A DNA stretch of 64,000 nt from Flavobacterium sp. ACN2. GTDB taxonomy: Bacteria; Bacteroidota; Bacteroidia; Flavobacteriales; Flavobacteriaceae. The notes under the pieces were generated by a model. That model did not search any database. It worked only from the letters and a program-made list of their open reading frames with translations, and was not told the origin of the DNA. Every line of letters starts with the position of its first letter. Position 1 is the stretch's first letter. Shown in pieces: positions 54,892 to 64,000 of the stretch. The position numbers and the translations under genes are program-made. The stretch covers positions 1 to 64,000 of the forward strand of contig NZ_MRCM01000021.1 of the NCBI RefSeq assembly GCF_002303885.1, given 5' to 3'.

Positions 54892-56238
54892 TTAAGCTAC
54901 CGCTTTTCTATTTTTACCAGTCTTCATTAAACCATCATAATGTTTGTTTAACAAGTATGAATTGATTTGTTGAATAGTATCTATTGCAACACCAACCATA
55001 ATTATTAATGAGGTACCTCCAAAAAACATCGCCCAAGATTGTTGTACATCCATAATACTTACAACAATAGCTGGGAACACAGCAATCAAAGCAAGGAATA
55101 AAGATCCTGGGAAAGTTATTAAAGACATCACTTTATCAAGGAAATCAGAAGTTTCTGCTCCAGGACGAACTCCAGGAATAAAACCGCCGCTTCTCTTCAA
55201 ATCATCAGCCATTTTGTTAGTAGGTACAGTGATCGCAGTATAAAAGAATGTAAATACAATAATTAAAGTTGCAAAAACAAAATTATACCAGAAACCAAAC
55301 ATATTACTAAATGCACCAACAATAGATTGTGATGTATCTGATTTAGACAATCCAGCTACAGCCGCAGGAATAAACATAATTGCCTGAGCAAAAATAATTG
55401 GCATAACTCCAGAAGCATTAAGCTTTAGAGGAATCCATTGTCTATTACCTCCTGCCAAATCTTGCTCGTAATCTCCTGTAGTTGTACGACGAGCATACTG
55501 AACAGGGATTCTACGCACTGCCATTGTAAGCAATACACAAGAAATGATAACTAATAACCACACAATAATTTCAATAACTAATAACATTGGACCTCCATTG
55601 TTATTGGTAACACGAGTTGTAAACTCTTGGATAAAAGCTTGCGGTAAACGAGCTAAAATACCAACCATAATTAACAATGAAATACCATTTCCAATACCTT
55701 TATCTGTAATTTTCTCACCCAGCCACATAGCAAAAATTGTACCAGTAACTAAAATGATAACAGACGAGAACAAAAATTCAGGAGAATTAAAGCCTAGCAA
55801 AAATGCATTACTAGGCAATGTTCTGTATAAATTATAGATATAAGTTGGACCTTGAACCAATGTGATAGCGATTGTCAACCAACGAGTGATTTGATTAATC
55901 TTTTTTCTACCACTTTCCCCATCATTTTGAAGTTTTTGTAAATATGGAATCGCAATCCCCATCAACTGAACAACAATAGACGCAGAAATATAAGGCATGA
56001 TACCTAAGGCAAAAACTGAAGCCTTAGAGAAAGCACCCCCGGTGAACATGTCTAGAATAGATCCTAGACCATTTTTAGTTTGTCCCGCTAAACCAGTCAA
56101 TTGCGTTGCGTCAATTCCAGGAAGCGTAACGTGTGCTCCAAAACGATATACTAAAAGCAATCCTAATGTAATTAAGATTCTATTCTTTAGTTCTTCGATT
56201 TTCCAAACATTACTTATTGATTCAATAAATTTCTTCAT
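54892..56238 (-). CDS. secY: Protein translocase subunit SecY
   Basis: A 448-residue channel subunit of the Sec translocon with ten membrane segments. It has [24 protein letters not shown], the plug region [33 protein letters not shown], and the cytoplasmic loop [42 protein letters not shown]. It lies at the end of the spc segment, after rplO. Confidence 0.98.
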   Translation of the reverse strand: MKKFIESISNVWKIEELKNRILITLGLLLVYRFGAHVTLPGIDATQLTGLAGQTKNGLGSILDMFTGGAFSKASVFALGIMPYISASIVVQLMGIAIPYLQKLQNDGESGRKKINQITRWLTIAITLVQGPTYIYNLYRTLPSNAFLLGFNSPEFLFSSVIILVTGTIFAMWLGEKITDKGIGNGISLLIMVGILARLPQAFIQEFTTRVTNNNGGPMLLVIEIIVWLLVIISCVLLTMAVRRIPVQYARRTTTGDYEQDLAGGNRQWIPLKLNASGVMPIIFAQAIMFIPAAVAGLSKSDTSQSIVGAFSNMFGFWYNFVFATLIIVFTFFYTAITVPTNKMADDLKRSGGFIPGVRPGAETSDFLDKVMSLITFPGSLFLALIAVFPAIVVSIMDVQQSWAMFFGGTSLIIMVGVAIDTIQQINSYLLNKHYDGLMKTGKNRKAVA

Positions 56239-56251
56239 CTTAATAGATAAG

Positions 56252-56704
56252 TTATATAGTTACAGCTTCTCCACCAGCAGCTTCGATAGCAGCTTTTGCA
56301 GTAGCAGTAAATTTGTGGGCAGTTACTTTTAATTTTGCTTTCAATTCTCCTCTACCTAAAATCTTAACGATTTCATTTTTAGTAGCTAGACGATTTGCTA
56401 CGAATTCTGTCATAGAAACAGAATCAGTAATTGCACCGTTATCAACTAATAATTGAAGAGTATCTAAATTAACACCTTCGTATTCTTTACGATTGATGTT
56501 TTTGAAACCAAACTTAGGTACACGTCTTTGAAGTGGCATTTGCCCTCCTTCAAAACCAATCTTTTTAGAATAACCAGAACGAGATTTTGCTCCTTTGTGT
56601 CCACGTGCAGCGGTACCACCTTTTCCAGAACCTTCTCCTCTACCTAATCTTTTATTTTGATTGTGTGTAGATCCCTCAGCAGGTTGTAAGTTACTTAAAT
56701 TCAT
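56252..56704 (-). CDS. rplO: 50S ribosomal protein L15
   Basis: A 150-residue L15 with the glycine-rich N-terminus LGRGEGSGKGGTAARGHKGAKSRSGYSKKIGFEGGQMPLQRRVPKFGF and a C-terminal helical domain. It contacts 23S rRNA in late assembly. Standard order between rpmD and secY. Confidence 0.97.
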   Translation of the reverse strand: MNLSNLQPAEGSTHNQNKRLGRGEGSGKGGTAARGHKGAKSRSGYSKKIGFEGGQMPLQRRVPKFGFKNINRKEYEGVNLDTLQLLVDNGAITDSVSMTEFVANRLATKNEIVKILGRGELKAKLKVTAHKFTATAKAAIEAAGGEAVTI

Positions 56705-56715
56705 AACAGTATTTG

Positions 56716-56898
56716 TTATTTAGCTTCTTCAACAGAAACTAAGTGTTTAACTTTGTTTATCATCCCAAGGATAGCAGGATTTGACTCATGCTCCACAACT
56801 TGTCCAATTTTACGTAGACCTAAAGCTTCCAACCCTCTCTTTTGAGAAAGAGGACAGTTGATTTTGCTTCTTACTTGTTTTACTAATAATTTAGCCAT
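56716..56898 (-). CDS. rpmD: 50S ribosomal protein L30
   Basis: A 60-residue L30 with [33 protein letters not shown] and [18 protein letters not shown]. It lies 11 bases after rpsE and 11 before rplO. Standard bacterial length. Confidence 0.97.
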   Translation of the reverse strand: MAKLLVKQVRSKINCPLSQKRGLEALGLRKIGQVVEHESNPAILGMINKVKHLVSVEEAK

Positions 56899-56909
56899 AA
56901 TTTCCTGAA

Positions 56910-57431
56910 TTAACCTTTAAAAACTTTCTCTAAAGAAACACCTCTTTGTTTTGCAACAGTATGAGCGCTTCTCATTTGCAATAAAGCATCAAAAGTTGCT
57001 TTTACTACGTTATGTGGATTTGATGATCCTTGAGATTTAGACAATACATCGTGAATACCTACTGACTCAAGAACTGAACGAACAGCTCCACCAGCAATAA
57101 CTCCAGTACCATGAGACGCTGGAATTAAGAATACGCGTGCACCACCAAATTTACCTTTTTGTTCGTGAGGAACAGATTGTCCATTCAAAGGAATTCTAAC
57201 TAAATTTTTCTTAGCATCTTCTACTGCTTTCGCAATTGCTTCAGAAACGTCTTTAGATTTTCCTAATCCATGACCAACTACTCCATTTTCATCACCTACA
57301 ACTACAATAGCAGAAAAACCGAAAGCTCTACCACCTTTTGTAACTTTAGTAACACGATTAACACTAACTAGACGATCTTTTAATTCAAGACCACTAGGTT
57401 TTACCAATTCTACATTTTTGTATTTAGACAT
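56910..57431 (-). CDS. rpsE: 30S ribosomal protein S5
   Basis: A 173-residue S5 with [46 protein letters not shown] (double-stranded RNA-binding domain) and a C-terminal domain including [22 protein letters not shown]. Sites in this protein influence fidelity. Standard length and place. Confidence 0.98.
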
Positions 57432-57437
57432 AATATA

Positions 57438-57788
57438 TTAGAATTTAAGTCCAGCGGCTCTTGCGCCTTCTGCTAATGATTTAATACGCCCGTGATATAA
57501 ATATCCACCTCTATCAAAAGTGATGGTATCAATCCCAGCTTTTAACGCTTTCTCTGCAACTAGTTTTCCAACAGCAGCAGCTACTTCAACGTTAGTACCT
57601 TTTCCTATTTCTTTTTCTCTAGAAGATGCAGCTAAGATAGTAACTCCATTTACATCATCAATAATTTGAGCGTAAATTTCTTTATTACTTCTAAAAACAG
57701 AAAGTCTAGGTCTTGCAGCAGAACCACTAACCGATTTTCTAATTCTGAATTTAATTCTCTGTCTTCTTTCAGATTTTGTTAATGACAT
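57438..57788 (-). CDS. rplR: 50S ribosomal protein L18
   Basis: A 116-residue L18 that binds 5S rRNA. It has [42 protein letters not shown] and [29 protein letters not shown]. Standard length. Confidence 0.97.
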   Translation of the reverse strand: MSLTKSERRQRIKFRIRKSVSGSAARPRLSVFRSNKEIYAQIIDDVNGVTILAASSREKEIGKGTNVEVAAAVGKLVAEKALKAGIDTITFDRGGYLYHGRIKSLAEGARAAGLKF

Positions 57789-57799
57789 AATCTTATATT

Positions 57800-58342
57800 T
57801 TAAGCTGATTTACCTGCTTTTCTTCTTAATACTTCACCCACAAATTTAACACCTTTTCCTTTGTATGGCTCAGGCTTACGGAAACCTCTAATTTTCGCAG
57901 CTACTTGACCTAAAAGTTGTTTATCAAACGATGTTAATTTTACGATAGGGTTCTTACCTTTTTCAGATACTGTTTCTAAAGATACTTCTGGAGCAATTTC
58001 TAAAACAATATTGTGAGAATATCCAAGAGCTAAATCTAATTTTTGACCTTGGTTTGAAGCTCTATAACCTACTCCAACTAATTCTAGTTCTTTTGTGAAA
58101 CCTTCAGATACACCAACAATCATATTATTGATCAAAGATCTAAATAATCCGTGTTTTGCTCTATGGTCTTTATGATCAGACGATCTTTCAACTAAAACTT
58201 GATCGCCTTCAACAGTTACATTTACGTCCGAAAACTCTTGTACTAGTTGACCTCTTTTTCCTTTTACTGTAATTATACTGTCTTTAACTTCAACAGTTAC
58301 ACCAGCAGGGATTACAATTGGGCTTTTACCTATTCTTGACAT
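57800..58342 (-). CDS. rplF: 50S ribosomal protein L6
   Basis: A 180-residue L6 with two homologous domains: [32 protein letters not shown] near the N-terminus and [21 protein letters not shown] at the C-terminus. Standard length and order after rpsH. Confidence 0.98.
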   Translation of the reverse strand: MSRIGKSPIVIPAGVTVEVKDSIITVKGKRGQLVQEFSDVNVTVEGDQVLVERSSDHKDHRAKHGLFRSLINNMIVGVSEGFTKELELVGVGYRASNQGQKLDLALGYSHNIVLEIAPEVSLETVSEKGKNPIVKLTSFDKQLLGQVAAKIRGFRKPEPYKGKGVKFVGEVLRRKAGKSA

Positions 58343-58361
58343 CTTTATCTAGTGTTTAAAA

Positions 58362-58760
58362 TTAGTATACGTAACAAATTACTTCACCACCTACATTTAA
58401 TTGCTTAGCTTGTTTTCCTGTCATCAAACCTTTTGATGTAGAAACAATAGCAATTCCTAATCCGTTAAGGATTCTAGGTAATTTGGCAGCACCTGCGTAC
58501 TTACGTAAACCAGGTTTACTAATTCTTTGGATATCTTTGATTACAGGCTCTTTAGTATCTTTATCATACTTCAAAGCAATTTTGATAGAACCTTGAACTG
58601 TGTTCTGCTCAAATTTGTAACTTAAGATATAACCTTGATCAAATAAGATCTTAGTTATCTCTTTTTTAAGATTAGATGCTGGAATTTCAACAACTTTGTG
58701 GTTTGCAGCCACAGCGTTACGAACTCTAGTCAAATAATCTGCAATAGGATCTGTATACAT
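58362..58760 (-). CDS. rpsH: 30S ribosomal protein S8
   Basis: A 132-residue S8 with YTDPIADYLTRVRNAVAANHKVVEIPASNLKKEI and the C-terminal STSKGLMTGKQAKQLNVGGEVICYVY. S8 is a central 16S-binding protein and an operon repressor in E. coli. It is preceded by an unusual 105-base gap with a promoter and a stem-loop. Confidence 0.97.
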   Translation of the reverse strand: MYTDPIADYLTRVRNAVAANHKVVEIPASNLKKEITKILFDQGYILSYKFEQNTVQGSIKIALKYDKDTKEPVIKDIQRISKPGLRKYAGAAKLPRILNGLGIAIVSTSKGLMTGKQAKQLNVGGEVICYVY

Positions 58761-58780
58761 ATGTATTTGATTGCGATTAT

Positions 58781-58810
58781 GGTTTTCGGGAGATACTCAT
58801 CTCCCGAACC
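58781..58810 (-). promoter_or_regulatory. Stem-loop in the leader of rpsH
   Basis: The minus strand reads GGTTCGGGAGA, TGAGTA, TCTCCCGAAAACC: nine consecutive base pairs with two more after an AA bulge. No T-run follows it, so it is not an intrinsic terminator. It is the most GC-rich intergenic structure in the cluster and probably a control or processing element. Confidence 0.55.
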
Positions 58811-58841
58811 TTTAATCAATTAAAAATTATTTTTTGGTTTG

Positions 58842-58872
58842 CAAAAGTAATAACTTATTGCCAGATTACCAA
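58842..58872 (-). promoter_or_regulatory. Internal promoter before rpsH
   Basis: TTG (58872-58870, inside the last codons of rpsN), a 20-base spacer and TACTTTTG (58849-58842) match the Bacteroidota promoter consensus on the minus strand. It would add transcription of rpsH and the distal ribosomal genes, with a leader of about 75 nt that contains the stem-loop. Confidence 0.45.
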
Positions 58873-59135
58873 GATGCTTTTTTAACACCAGGAATTAATC
58901 CATTGTTAGCCATTTCACGGAAAGTTACACGTGAAATACCGAATTGACGGATGTAACCTCTAGGTCTACCTGTTAACTTACAACGGTTGTGTAAACGAAC
59001 TGGTGAAGCATTTTTAGGTAATCTTTGTAAACCTTCATAGTCTCCAGCTTCTAATAAAGCTTTTCTCTTTTCAGCGTACTTAGCTACCGTTTTCTCTCTT
59101 TTCACCTCGCGGGCTTTCATTGATTCTTTAGCCAT
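58866..59135 (-). CDS. rpsN: 30S ribosomal protein S14
   Basis: An 89-residue S14 of the longer, zinc-free type. It has [33 protein letters not shown] and [46 protein letters not shown]; only one Cys is present, so no zinc site. Starts 3 bases after the rplE stop. Standard order. Confidence 0.97.
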
Positions 59136-59138
59136 GTC

Positions 59139-59690
59139 TTAATTCTTTTTAAAAGGTAATCCTAATTCAGCCAATAATGACTTTGCTTCCTTGTCTGTTT
59201 TTGCAGTAGTAACAAAAGTAATATCCATTCCTGAAATTTTGTTTACTTTGTCAATATCAATTTCTGGGAAAATGATTTGCTCTAAAACTCCAAGATTGTA
59301 GTTACCTCTTCCGTCGAATCCAGTAGCTTTAATACCACCAAAATCTCTAACACGTGGTAAAGCAGAAGTGATAAGTCTATCTAAAAACTCATACATTCTT
59401 TCTCCACGTAAAGTAACTTTTGCTCCAATAGGCATTCCTTTTCTCAATTTGAAAGACGCAACGTCTTTCTTAGAGATTGTAGAAACTGCTTTTTGTCCAG
59501 TGATCTTTGTTAACTCATCAACTGCATAGTCAATAAGTTTTTTATCAGATACAGCTGCACCAACTCCACGGCTCAAAACGATTTTCTCAAGTTTAGGAAC
59601 TTGCATCACGTTTGTATATCCGAACTCTTCTTTAAGAGCAGAGATTACTCTACTCTTATATTCTTCTTTTAGTCTAGGTGTATATGCCAT
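59139..59690 (-). CDS. rplE: 50S ribosomal protein L5
   Basis: A 183-residue L5 that binds 5S rRNA and contacts the P-site tRNA. Visible are [36 protein letters not shown] and [37 protein letters not shown]. Standard length. Confidence 0.98.
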   Translation of the reverse strand: MAYTPRLKEEYKSRVISALKEEFGYTNVMQVPKLEKIVLSRGVGAAVSDKKLIDYAVDELTKITGQKAVSTISKKDVASFKLRKGMPIGAKVTLRGERMYEFLDRLITSALPRVRDFGGIKATGFDGRGNYNLGVLEQIIFPEIDIDKVNKISGMDITFVTTAKTDKEAKSLLAELGLPFKKN

Positions 59691-59692
59691 TA

Positions 59693-60007
59693 CTATAGTA
59701 CTTGATTAGATTTTTTTGAAAATCTTACTTTCTTATCTCCTTCTACTCTAATACCTACTCTAGTTGTCTCCTTAGTTTTAGGATCAATTAAAGCAATGTT
59801 AGAAATTTGAATAGAAGCTTCTTTCTTAACGATACCACCTTGAGGGTTTTTAGCACTTGGTTTAGTATGTTTAGAAACCATGTTTACACCTTCAACGATC
59901 GCTTTGTTTTTTTCACGGTAAACACGTAAAACTTTACCTTCAGCCCCTTTATGGTCTCCAGCAATAACTCTTACGATATCTCCTGATTTTATTTTTAGCT
60001 TTATCAT
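59693..60007 (-). CDS. rplX: 50S ribosomal protein L24
   Basis: A 104-residue L24 with the KOW motif in [43 protein letters not shown]. It is one of the two assembly initiators for the 50S subunit. Standard length. Confidence 0.98.
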   Translation of the reverse strand: MIKLKIKSGDIVRVIAGDHKGAEGKVLRVYREKNKAIVEGVNMVSKHTKPSAKNPQGGIVKKEASIQISNIALIDPKTKETTRVGIRVEGDKKVRFSKKSNQVL

Positions 60008-60018
60008 CTTAAAACGAA

Positions 60019-60387
60019 TTAAAGCACTTCTGGTGCTAATGATACAATTTTCATGAATTGTTTTTCACGAAGTTCTCTTGCTACCGGACCAAAAACACGA
60101 GTTCCTCTCATTTCCCCTGCAGCGTTCAAAAGAACACATGCATTGTCATCGAAACGGATATAAGAACCATCAGCTCTTCTCACTTCTTTTTTAGTACGCA
60201 CAACAACTGCAGTTGAAACAGCTCCTTTTTTCACGTTTCCGTTTGGAGTTGCATCTTTGATAGAAACTACAATTTTGTCACCAACAGAGGCATATCTTCT
60301 TTTAGTACCTCCTAAAACACGAATAGTTAAAACTTCTTTAGCTCCCGTGTTATCTGCTACTTTTAGTCTTGATTCTTGTTGTACCAT
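60019..60387 (-). CDS. rplN: 50S ribosomal protein L14
   Basis: A 122-residue L14 with [45 protein letters not shown] and [29 protein letters not shown]. It takes part in subunit contacts. Standard length. Confidence 0.98.
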
Positions 60388-60389
60388 AA

Positions 60390-60650
60390 TTATTTAGCTC
60401 TTTCTAAGATTTCAACTAATCTCCAACATTTTGTTTTACTTAAAGGACGCGTTTCGCTAATTCTTACAGTATCTCCAATGTTACAGTCGTTTGTTTCGTC
60501 GTGTGCAACATATTTCTTAGTTTTCAACACGAACTTACCGTATAATGGGTGTTTTACTTTTCTTACTTCCGAAATAACGATAGATTTATCCATCTTATTT
60601 GAAGTAACAACACCTATTCTTTCTTTTCTTAAATTTCTTTTTTCTTCCAT
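60390..60650 (-). CDS. rpsQ: 30S ribosomal protein S17
   Basis: An 86-residue S17 of OB-fold type with [45 protein letters not shown]. Two bases separate its stop from the rplN start region. Standard length. Confidence 0.97.
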
Positions 60651-60667
60651 CTTTCAGCAGAATACAA

Positions 60668-60859
60668 TTATTGTAACTCTCTTTTAGTTAACTCTGTAGC
60701 TAATCTTGCAACTGTTCTTCTAACGCTTCTAATTTGAAGTGGGTTAGCAATTGGAGAGATTGCGTGAGCCATTTTTAGGTCAGCATATACTTTCTTAGTT
60801 TGACTAAGCTTTTCTTGCAACTCCGCTGCAGAAAGATCTTTTATTTCTGATTGTTTCAT
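60668..60859 (-). CDS. rpmC: 50S ribosomal protein L29
   Basis: A 63-residue L29, mostly two helices: IKDLSAAELQEKLSQTKKVYADLKMAHAISPIANPLQIRSVRRTVARLATEL in pieces. It lies near the exit of the peptide tunnel. Standard length. Confidence 0.96.
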   Translation of the reverse strand: MKQSEIKDLSAAELQEKLSQTKKVYADLKMAHAISPIANPLQIRSVRRTVARLATELTKRELQ

Positions 60860-60871
60860 AATAAATATAAA

Positions 60872-61297
60872 TTATGCTTCGAAATCTCTAGCAACGACGA
60901 ACTTAGTTTTTACTGGAAGTTTTTGAGCTGCAAGACGTAAAGCCTCTTTTGCAACTGACAATGGAACTCCTCCAACTTCAAACATAATTCTTCCTGGTTT
61001 AACAACAGCAGCCCAATACTCAACTGCTCCTTTACCTTTACCCATACGTACTTCAAGAGGTTTCTTAGTAATAGGTTTGTCTGGGAAAATTTTAATCCAT
61101 AATTGTCCCTCTCTTTTCATGTAACGAGTTGCAGCGATACGTGCAGCTTCGATTTGACGAGAAGTTAAGAACATTCCATCTTCATGTACAGATTTAATAC
61201 CAAACATTCCATTTGAAAGTTCATGCCCTCTTTGAGAGTTACCTTTCATTCTACCTTTTTGTACCTTACGGTATTTTGTTCTTTTAGGCTGTAACAT
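60872..61297 (-). CDS. rplP: 50S ribosomal protein L16
   Basis: A 141-residue L16 with [41 protein letters not shown] and [27 protein letters not shown]. It contacts the A-site tRNA. Standard length. Confidence 0.98.
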   Translation of the reverse strand: MLQPKRTKYRKVQKGRMKGNSQRGHELSNGMFGIKSVHEDGMFLTSRQIEAARIAATRYMKREGQLWIKIFPDKPITKKPLEVRMGKGKGAVEYWAAVVKPGRIMFEVGGVPLSVAKEALRLAAQKLPVKTKFVVARDFEA

Positions 61298-61316
61298 TTT
61301 TCTTTAGTTTAAAAAT

Positions 61317-62075
61317 TTACTTTCTTTTACGAGCGTCTGGTTTTCCACCTTTGTTAAAGTTAGATTTGCCTCTAGGAGCATCTCCACCTTTTCCACCACC
61401 TGTACCAGATTGTTTTTTGTCCATTCCAGCAAGTGGAGAAAGTTCTCTCTTACCGTAAACTTCACCTTTCATGATCCACACTTTGATCCCCATTCTACCG
61501 TAAGTAGTGTGAGCTTCAGCAAGTGCATAATCAATGTCAGCTCTGAAAGTTGATAGAGGAATTCTACCTTCTTTGAAACCTTCCGAACGCGCCATCTCAG
61601 CACCATTCAAACGACCAGAAATCAAAACTTTGATACCTTCAGCGTTCATACGCATAGAAGCAGCAATAGCCATTTTGATTGCACGTCTGTAAGAAATACG
61701 GCTTTCGATTTGACGAGCGATGCTTGTCGCCACAAGATAAGCATCTAACTCAGGTCTTTTAATTTCAAAGATGTTGATTTGAACCTCTTTGTCAGTAACT
61801 TTCTTAAGTTCTTCTTTTAACTTGTCTACCTCTTGTCCACCTTTTCCGATAATGATACCAGGTCTAGCAGTAGTGATAGTAACGGTTACAAGTTTCAAAG
61901 TTCTCTCGATGATTACTTTTGATACACTAGCTTTTGATAAACGAGCGTGGATATACTTTCTGATTTTGTGATCTTCGGCAAGTTTATCACCGTAATCATT
62001 TCCACCATACCAGTTTGAGTCCCATCCTCTGATGATACCAAGTCTATTTCCAATTGGATTTGTCTTTTGTCCCAT
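61317..62075 (-). CDS. rpsC: 30S ribosomal protein S3
   Basis: A 252-residue S3 with an N-terminal [24 protein letters not shown] segment, the KH domain with [23 protein letters not shown], and the C-terminal [20 protein letters not shown]. After residue about 220 there is a Gly/Lys-rich basic tail longer than in E. coli, common in this phylum. Standard order before rplP. Confidence 0.98.
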   Translation of the reverse strand: MGQKTNPIGNRLGIIRGWDSNWYGGNDYGDKLAEDHKIRKYIHARLSKASVSKVIIERTLKLVTVTITTARPGIIIGKGGQEVDKLKEELKKVTDKEVQINIFEIKRPELDAYLVATSIARQIESRISYRRAIKMAIAASMRMNAEGIKVLISGRLNGAEMARSEGFKEGRIPLSTFRADIDYALAEAHTTYGRMGIKVWIMKGEVYGKRELSPLAGMDKKQSGTGGGKGGDAPRGKSNFNKGGKPDARKRK

Positions 62076-62080
62076 GCTGC

Positions 62081-62494
62081 TTAAGAATTGCTTTGTGTGT
62101 TATTGATAGCTCCAAGCACGATTGTTACGTGATTAGAACGTTTTCTTATTCTGTGTGCACGACCTTGTGGAGCTGGACGAAGTCTTTTTAACATCATTCC
62201 ACCATCTACTCTGATCTCTTTAACAAATAATCCAGCCTCTTCTAAATTACCTTCACTATTTTTTTGCTCCCAGTTATTGATTGCAGATAATAATAGTTTT
62301 TCTAATTTTCTTGAAGCTTCTTTAGAACTGAATTTTAAAATGTTAAGTGCTCTTTCTACCTTCTGACCTCTTACCAAGTCCGCTACTAAGCGCATTTTTC
62401 TAGGTGAAGTAGGGCAGTTATTCAATTTTGCGAAAGCGATAGACTTATTAGCCTCTTTTCTCGCATCTGCTGTTTCTCTTTTACGAACTCCCAT
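62081..62494 (-). CDS. rplV: 50S ribosomal protein L22
   Basis: A 137-residue L22 with [34 protein letters not shown] and [29 protein letters not shown]. Its loop lines the peptide exit tunnel. Slightly longer N-terminus than E. coli. Confidence 0.97.
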   Translation of the reverse strand: MGVRKRETADARKEANKSIAFAKLNNCPTSPRKMRLVADLVRGQKVERALNILKFSSKEASRKLEKLLLSAINNWEQKNSEGNLEEAGLFVKEIRVDGGMMLKRLRPAPQGRAHRIRKRSNHVTIVLGAINNTQSNS

Positions 62495-62502
62495 TGCTTC
62501 TT

Positions 62503-62781
62503 TTATTTTTTACCTTTATTTTTTGCTCCAGCATGACCTCTAAAAGATCTAGTTGGCGAAAACTCTCCTAATTTGTGACCTACCATGTTTTCTGTTACGT
62601 AAACTGGTACAAATTGACGACCGTTATGAACTGCGATAGTTTGTCCAACGAAATCTGGAGTAATCATTGAAGCTCTAGACCAAGTCTTAACAACTGCATT
62701 TTTACCACTTTCTACGTTTTCCTGAACTTTCTTGTCTAATTTATAATGAACGAAAGGTCCTTTTTTTAATGAACGTGCCAT
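62503..62781 (-). CDS. rpsS: 30S ribosomal protein S19
   Basis: A 92-residue S19 with [21 protein letters not shown] and the signature [44 protein letters not shown]. It lies in the head of the 30S subunit. Standard length. Confidence 0.98.
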   Translation of the reverse strand: MARSLKKGPFVHYKLDKKVQENVESGKNAVVKTWSRASMITPDFVGQTIAVHNGRQFVPVYVTENMVGHKLGEFSPTRSFRGHAGAKNKGKK

Positions 62782-62787
62782 ATCTTA

Positions 62788-63612
62788 TTATTTCTTTCTA
62801 CGTTCTACGATATACTTGTTACTCGGGTTTTTCTTAGAACGAGTTCTGTAACCTTTAGCTGGCAATCCGTTTCTTGAACGTGGGTGCCCTCCAGAAGAAC
62901 GTCCTTCACCACCTCCCATAGGGTGATCAACTGGGTTCATCGCTACTGGTCTAGTTCTAGGTCTTCTTCCTAACCATCTTGTTCTACCTGCTTTTCCAGA
63001 TACAACTAATTGGTGGTCAGAGTTAGAAACAGCTCCAATTGTAGCCGAACAAGTTAACAAGATTAATCTTGTCTCACCAGAAGGCATTTTAATTGTTGCA
63101 TATTTCCCGTCTCTTGCCATTAACTGAGCAAAAGTTCCAGCTGAACGAGCGATAACCGCTCCTTGTCCTGGACGTAACTCAATACAAGATATAACAGTTC
63201 CAAGAGGAATTCTGCTTAAAGGTAATGTATTACCGATTTCTGGTTGAGACTCTGGTCCAGAAACTAATTTCTGACCAACTTTCAATCCATTTTGTGCGAT
63301 AATATAAGTTTTCTCTCCATCAGCGTAAGCTAATAAAGCGATAAATGCAGTACGATTTGGATCATATTCAATTGATTTCACTGTAGCTGGAATTCCATCT
63401 TTAGTTCTTTTAAAATCAATAATACGATATCTCTGCTTGTGACCACCACCCGTATAACGCATGGTCATCTTTCCTTGACTATTTCTACCTCCTGAGTTTT
63501 TTATCGGCGCTATCAATGAGCGTTCCGGCTTATCAGTTGTAATAGCGTCATAACCATTCACAACTCTAAATCGCTGACCCGGGGTAATAGGTTTTAATTT
63601 TCTTACTGACAT
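62788..63612 (-). CDS. rplB: 50S ribosomal protein L2
   Basis: A 274-residue L2 with [30 protein letters not shown] near the N-terminus and the peptidyl-transferase-proximal motif in [24 protein letters not shown]. Standard length and order. Confidence 0.98.
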   Translation of the reverse strand: MSVRKLKPITPGQRFRVVNGYDAITTDKPERSLIAPIKNSGGRNSQGKMTMRYTGGGHKQRYRIIDFKRTKDGIPATVKSIEYDPNRTAFIALLAYADGEKTYIIAQNGLKVGQKLVSGPESQPEIGNTLPLSRIPLGTVISCIELRPGQGAVIARSAGTFAQLMARDGKYATIKMPSGETRLILLTCSATIGAVSNSDHQLVVSGKAGRTRWLGRRPRTRPVAMNPVDHPMGGGEGRSSGGHPRSRNGLPAKGYRTRSKKNPSNKYIVERRKK

Positions 63613-63621
63613 TTTTCTATC

Positions 63622-63912
63622 TTAGATATTGTTGTAAAAATCAATTGTTTCTCCTTCTTGTACTTGTACAATTGCTTTTTTATAAGCATTTGTCTTTCCA
63701 CTGATTAAACCACTTTTAGTGTATTTAGTAGATCTATCTGGTCTCACATTCATTGTGTTAACAGAAACGATAGTTACTCCATAAGCAGCTTCAACAGCTT
63801 TCTTAATCTCAACTTTGTTTGCTTTTTTGTTAACAACGAATCCGAAGCGGTTTAGAACTTCACTTTCTTTGGTTACTTTTTCCGTTACTATAGGTCTAAT
63901 AATAATGCTCAT
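63622..63912 (-). CDS. rplW: 50S ribosomal protein L23
   Basis: A 96-residue L23 with IIIRPIVTEKVTKESEVLNRFGFVVNKKANKVEIKKAVEAAYGVTIVSVNTMNVRPDRSTKYT. It is the docking protein for trigger factor and SRP at the tunnel exit. It starts 7 bases after the rplD stop. Confidence 0.97.
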   Translation of the reverse strand: MSIIIRPIVTEKVTKESEVLNRFGFVVNKKANKVEIKKAVEAAYGVTIVSVNTMNVRPDRSTKYTKSGLISGKTNAYKKAIVQVQEGETIDFYNNI

Positions 63913-63919
63913 ATTCCTA

Positions 63920-64000
63920 TTATTTACTTAAATTTTCTTCAATTAACTCTAAAGAACCTTCCAAAAGCACTAAATTACTAGCGTTTAATATTGCGTAAGT
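63920..64000 (-). CDS. rplD: 50S ribosomal protein L4, partial (C-terminal 26 residues)
   Basis: The frame entering from the right edge encodes TYAILNASNLVLLEGSLELI and EENLSK before a stop TAA at 63920-63922. This matches the end of bacterial L4. The identity is also supported by its place immediately upstream of rplW. The start is outside the window. Confidence 0.92.
   Translation of the reverse strand, partial: TYAILNASNLVLLEGSLELIEENLSK

Overview
The window is a chromosomal segment of a member of the Bacteroidota, most likely a Flavobacterium or close relative. The evidence is AT-rich DNA, gene starts without a Shine-Dalgarno sequence, promoters of the TTG-(about 20 nt)-TAnnTTTG type, a UpxY-type NusG paralogue next to a capsule-type locus, and characteristic versions of L36, L17, S3 and the carA-eno-gltA neighbourhood. 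Nearly everything is on the minus strand; marC is the only clear plus-strand gene. I see no tRNA, rRNA, CRISPR, insertion sequence or phage gene, and no gene-free stretch longer than 300 bases.

Region 1 (about 1-36,800, reading right to left) is a 36-gene surface-polysaccharide locus with mostly overlapping or adjacent genes. It starts with a UDP-HexNAc dehydrogenase, ManC, RfbB, a large SLBB export protein and a Wzz-type chain-length protein. Next come a dTDP-3-amino-3,6-dideoxyhexose module (two FdtA-like cupins, acyltransferase, aminotransferase), a Wzx flippase, an EpsG-type polymerase and a string of glycosyltransferases interrupted by one secreted beta-helix protein. A WbpV/WbpL-like initiation pair, a PglE-like aminotransferase, RfbC, RfbD and RfbA, and a WbpM/PglF-like 4,6-dehydratase follow. 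The locus ends with a Wzm/Wzt ABC transporter, two methyltransferases and further glycosyltransferases, the last running off the left edge. Predicted precursors are dTDP-L-rhamnose, an N-acylated dTDP-3-amino-3,6-dideoxyhexose, UDP-QuiNAc or FucNAc and possibly a 4-amino derivative, UDP-GlcA, UDP-GalNAcA and GDP-mannose.

Region 2 (about 36,800-43,300) holds the control and export genes: a Wza lipoprotein, a Wzc tyrosine autokinase, WbpP/TviC epimerase, UDP-glucose dehydrogenase and a UpxY/NusG-like antiterminator. Directly after upxY lie an intrinsic terminator, then a good Flavobacterium-type promoter, then a roughly 87-nt leader that can fold into a three-way junction just before the first gene of region 1. 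This arrangement suggests processive antitermination of a 36-kb operon and is the most interesting feature of the window.

Region 3 (about 43,300-51,300) is housekeeping: recR, a CoA-binding protein, marC, a probable arginine/citrulline hydrolase pair, citrate synthase, enolase and carA. Clear terminators separate several of these units.

Region 4 (about 51,400-64,000) is the S10-spc-alpha ribosomal supercluster from the end of rplD to rplQ, including secY, infA, rpmJ (38 codons) and rpoA. Two internal intergenic regions contain RNA structures (before rpsH and before rpsD), and the first is preceded by a plausible internal promoter.
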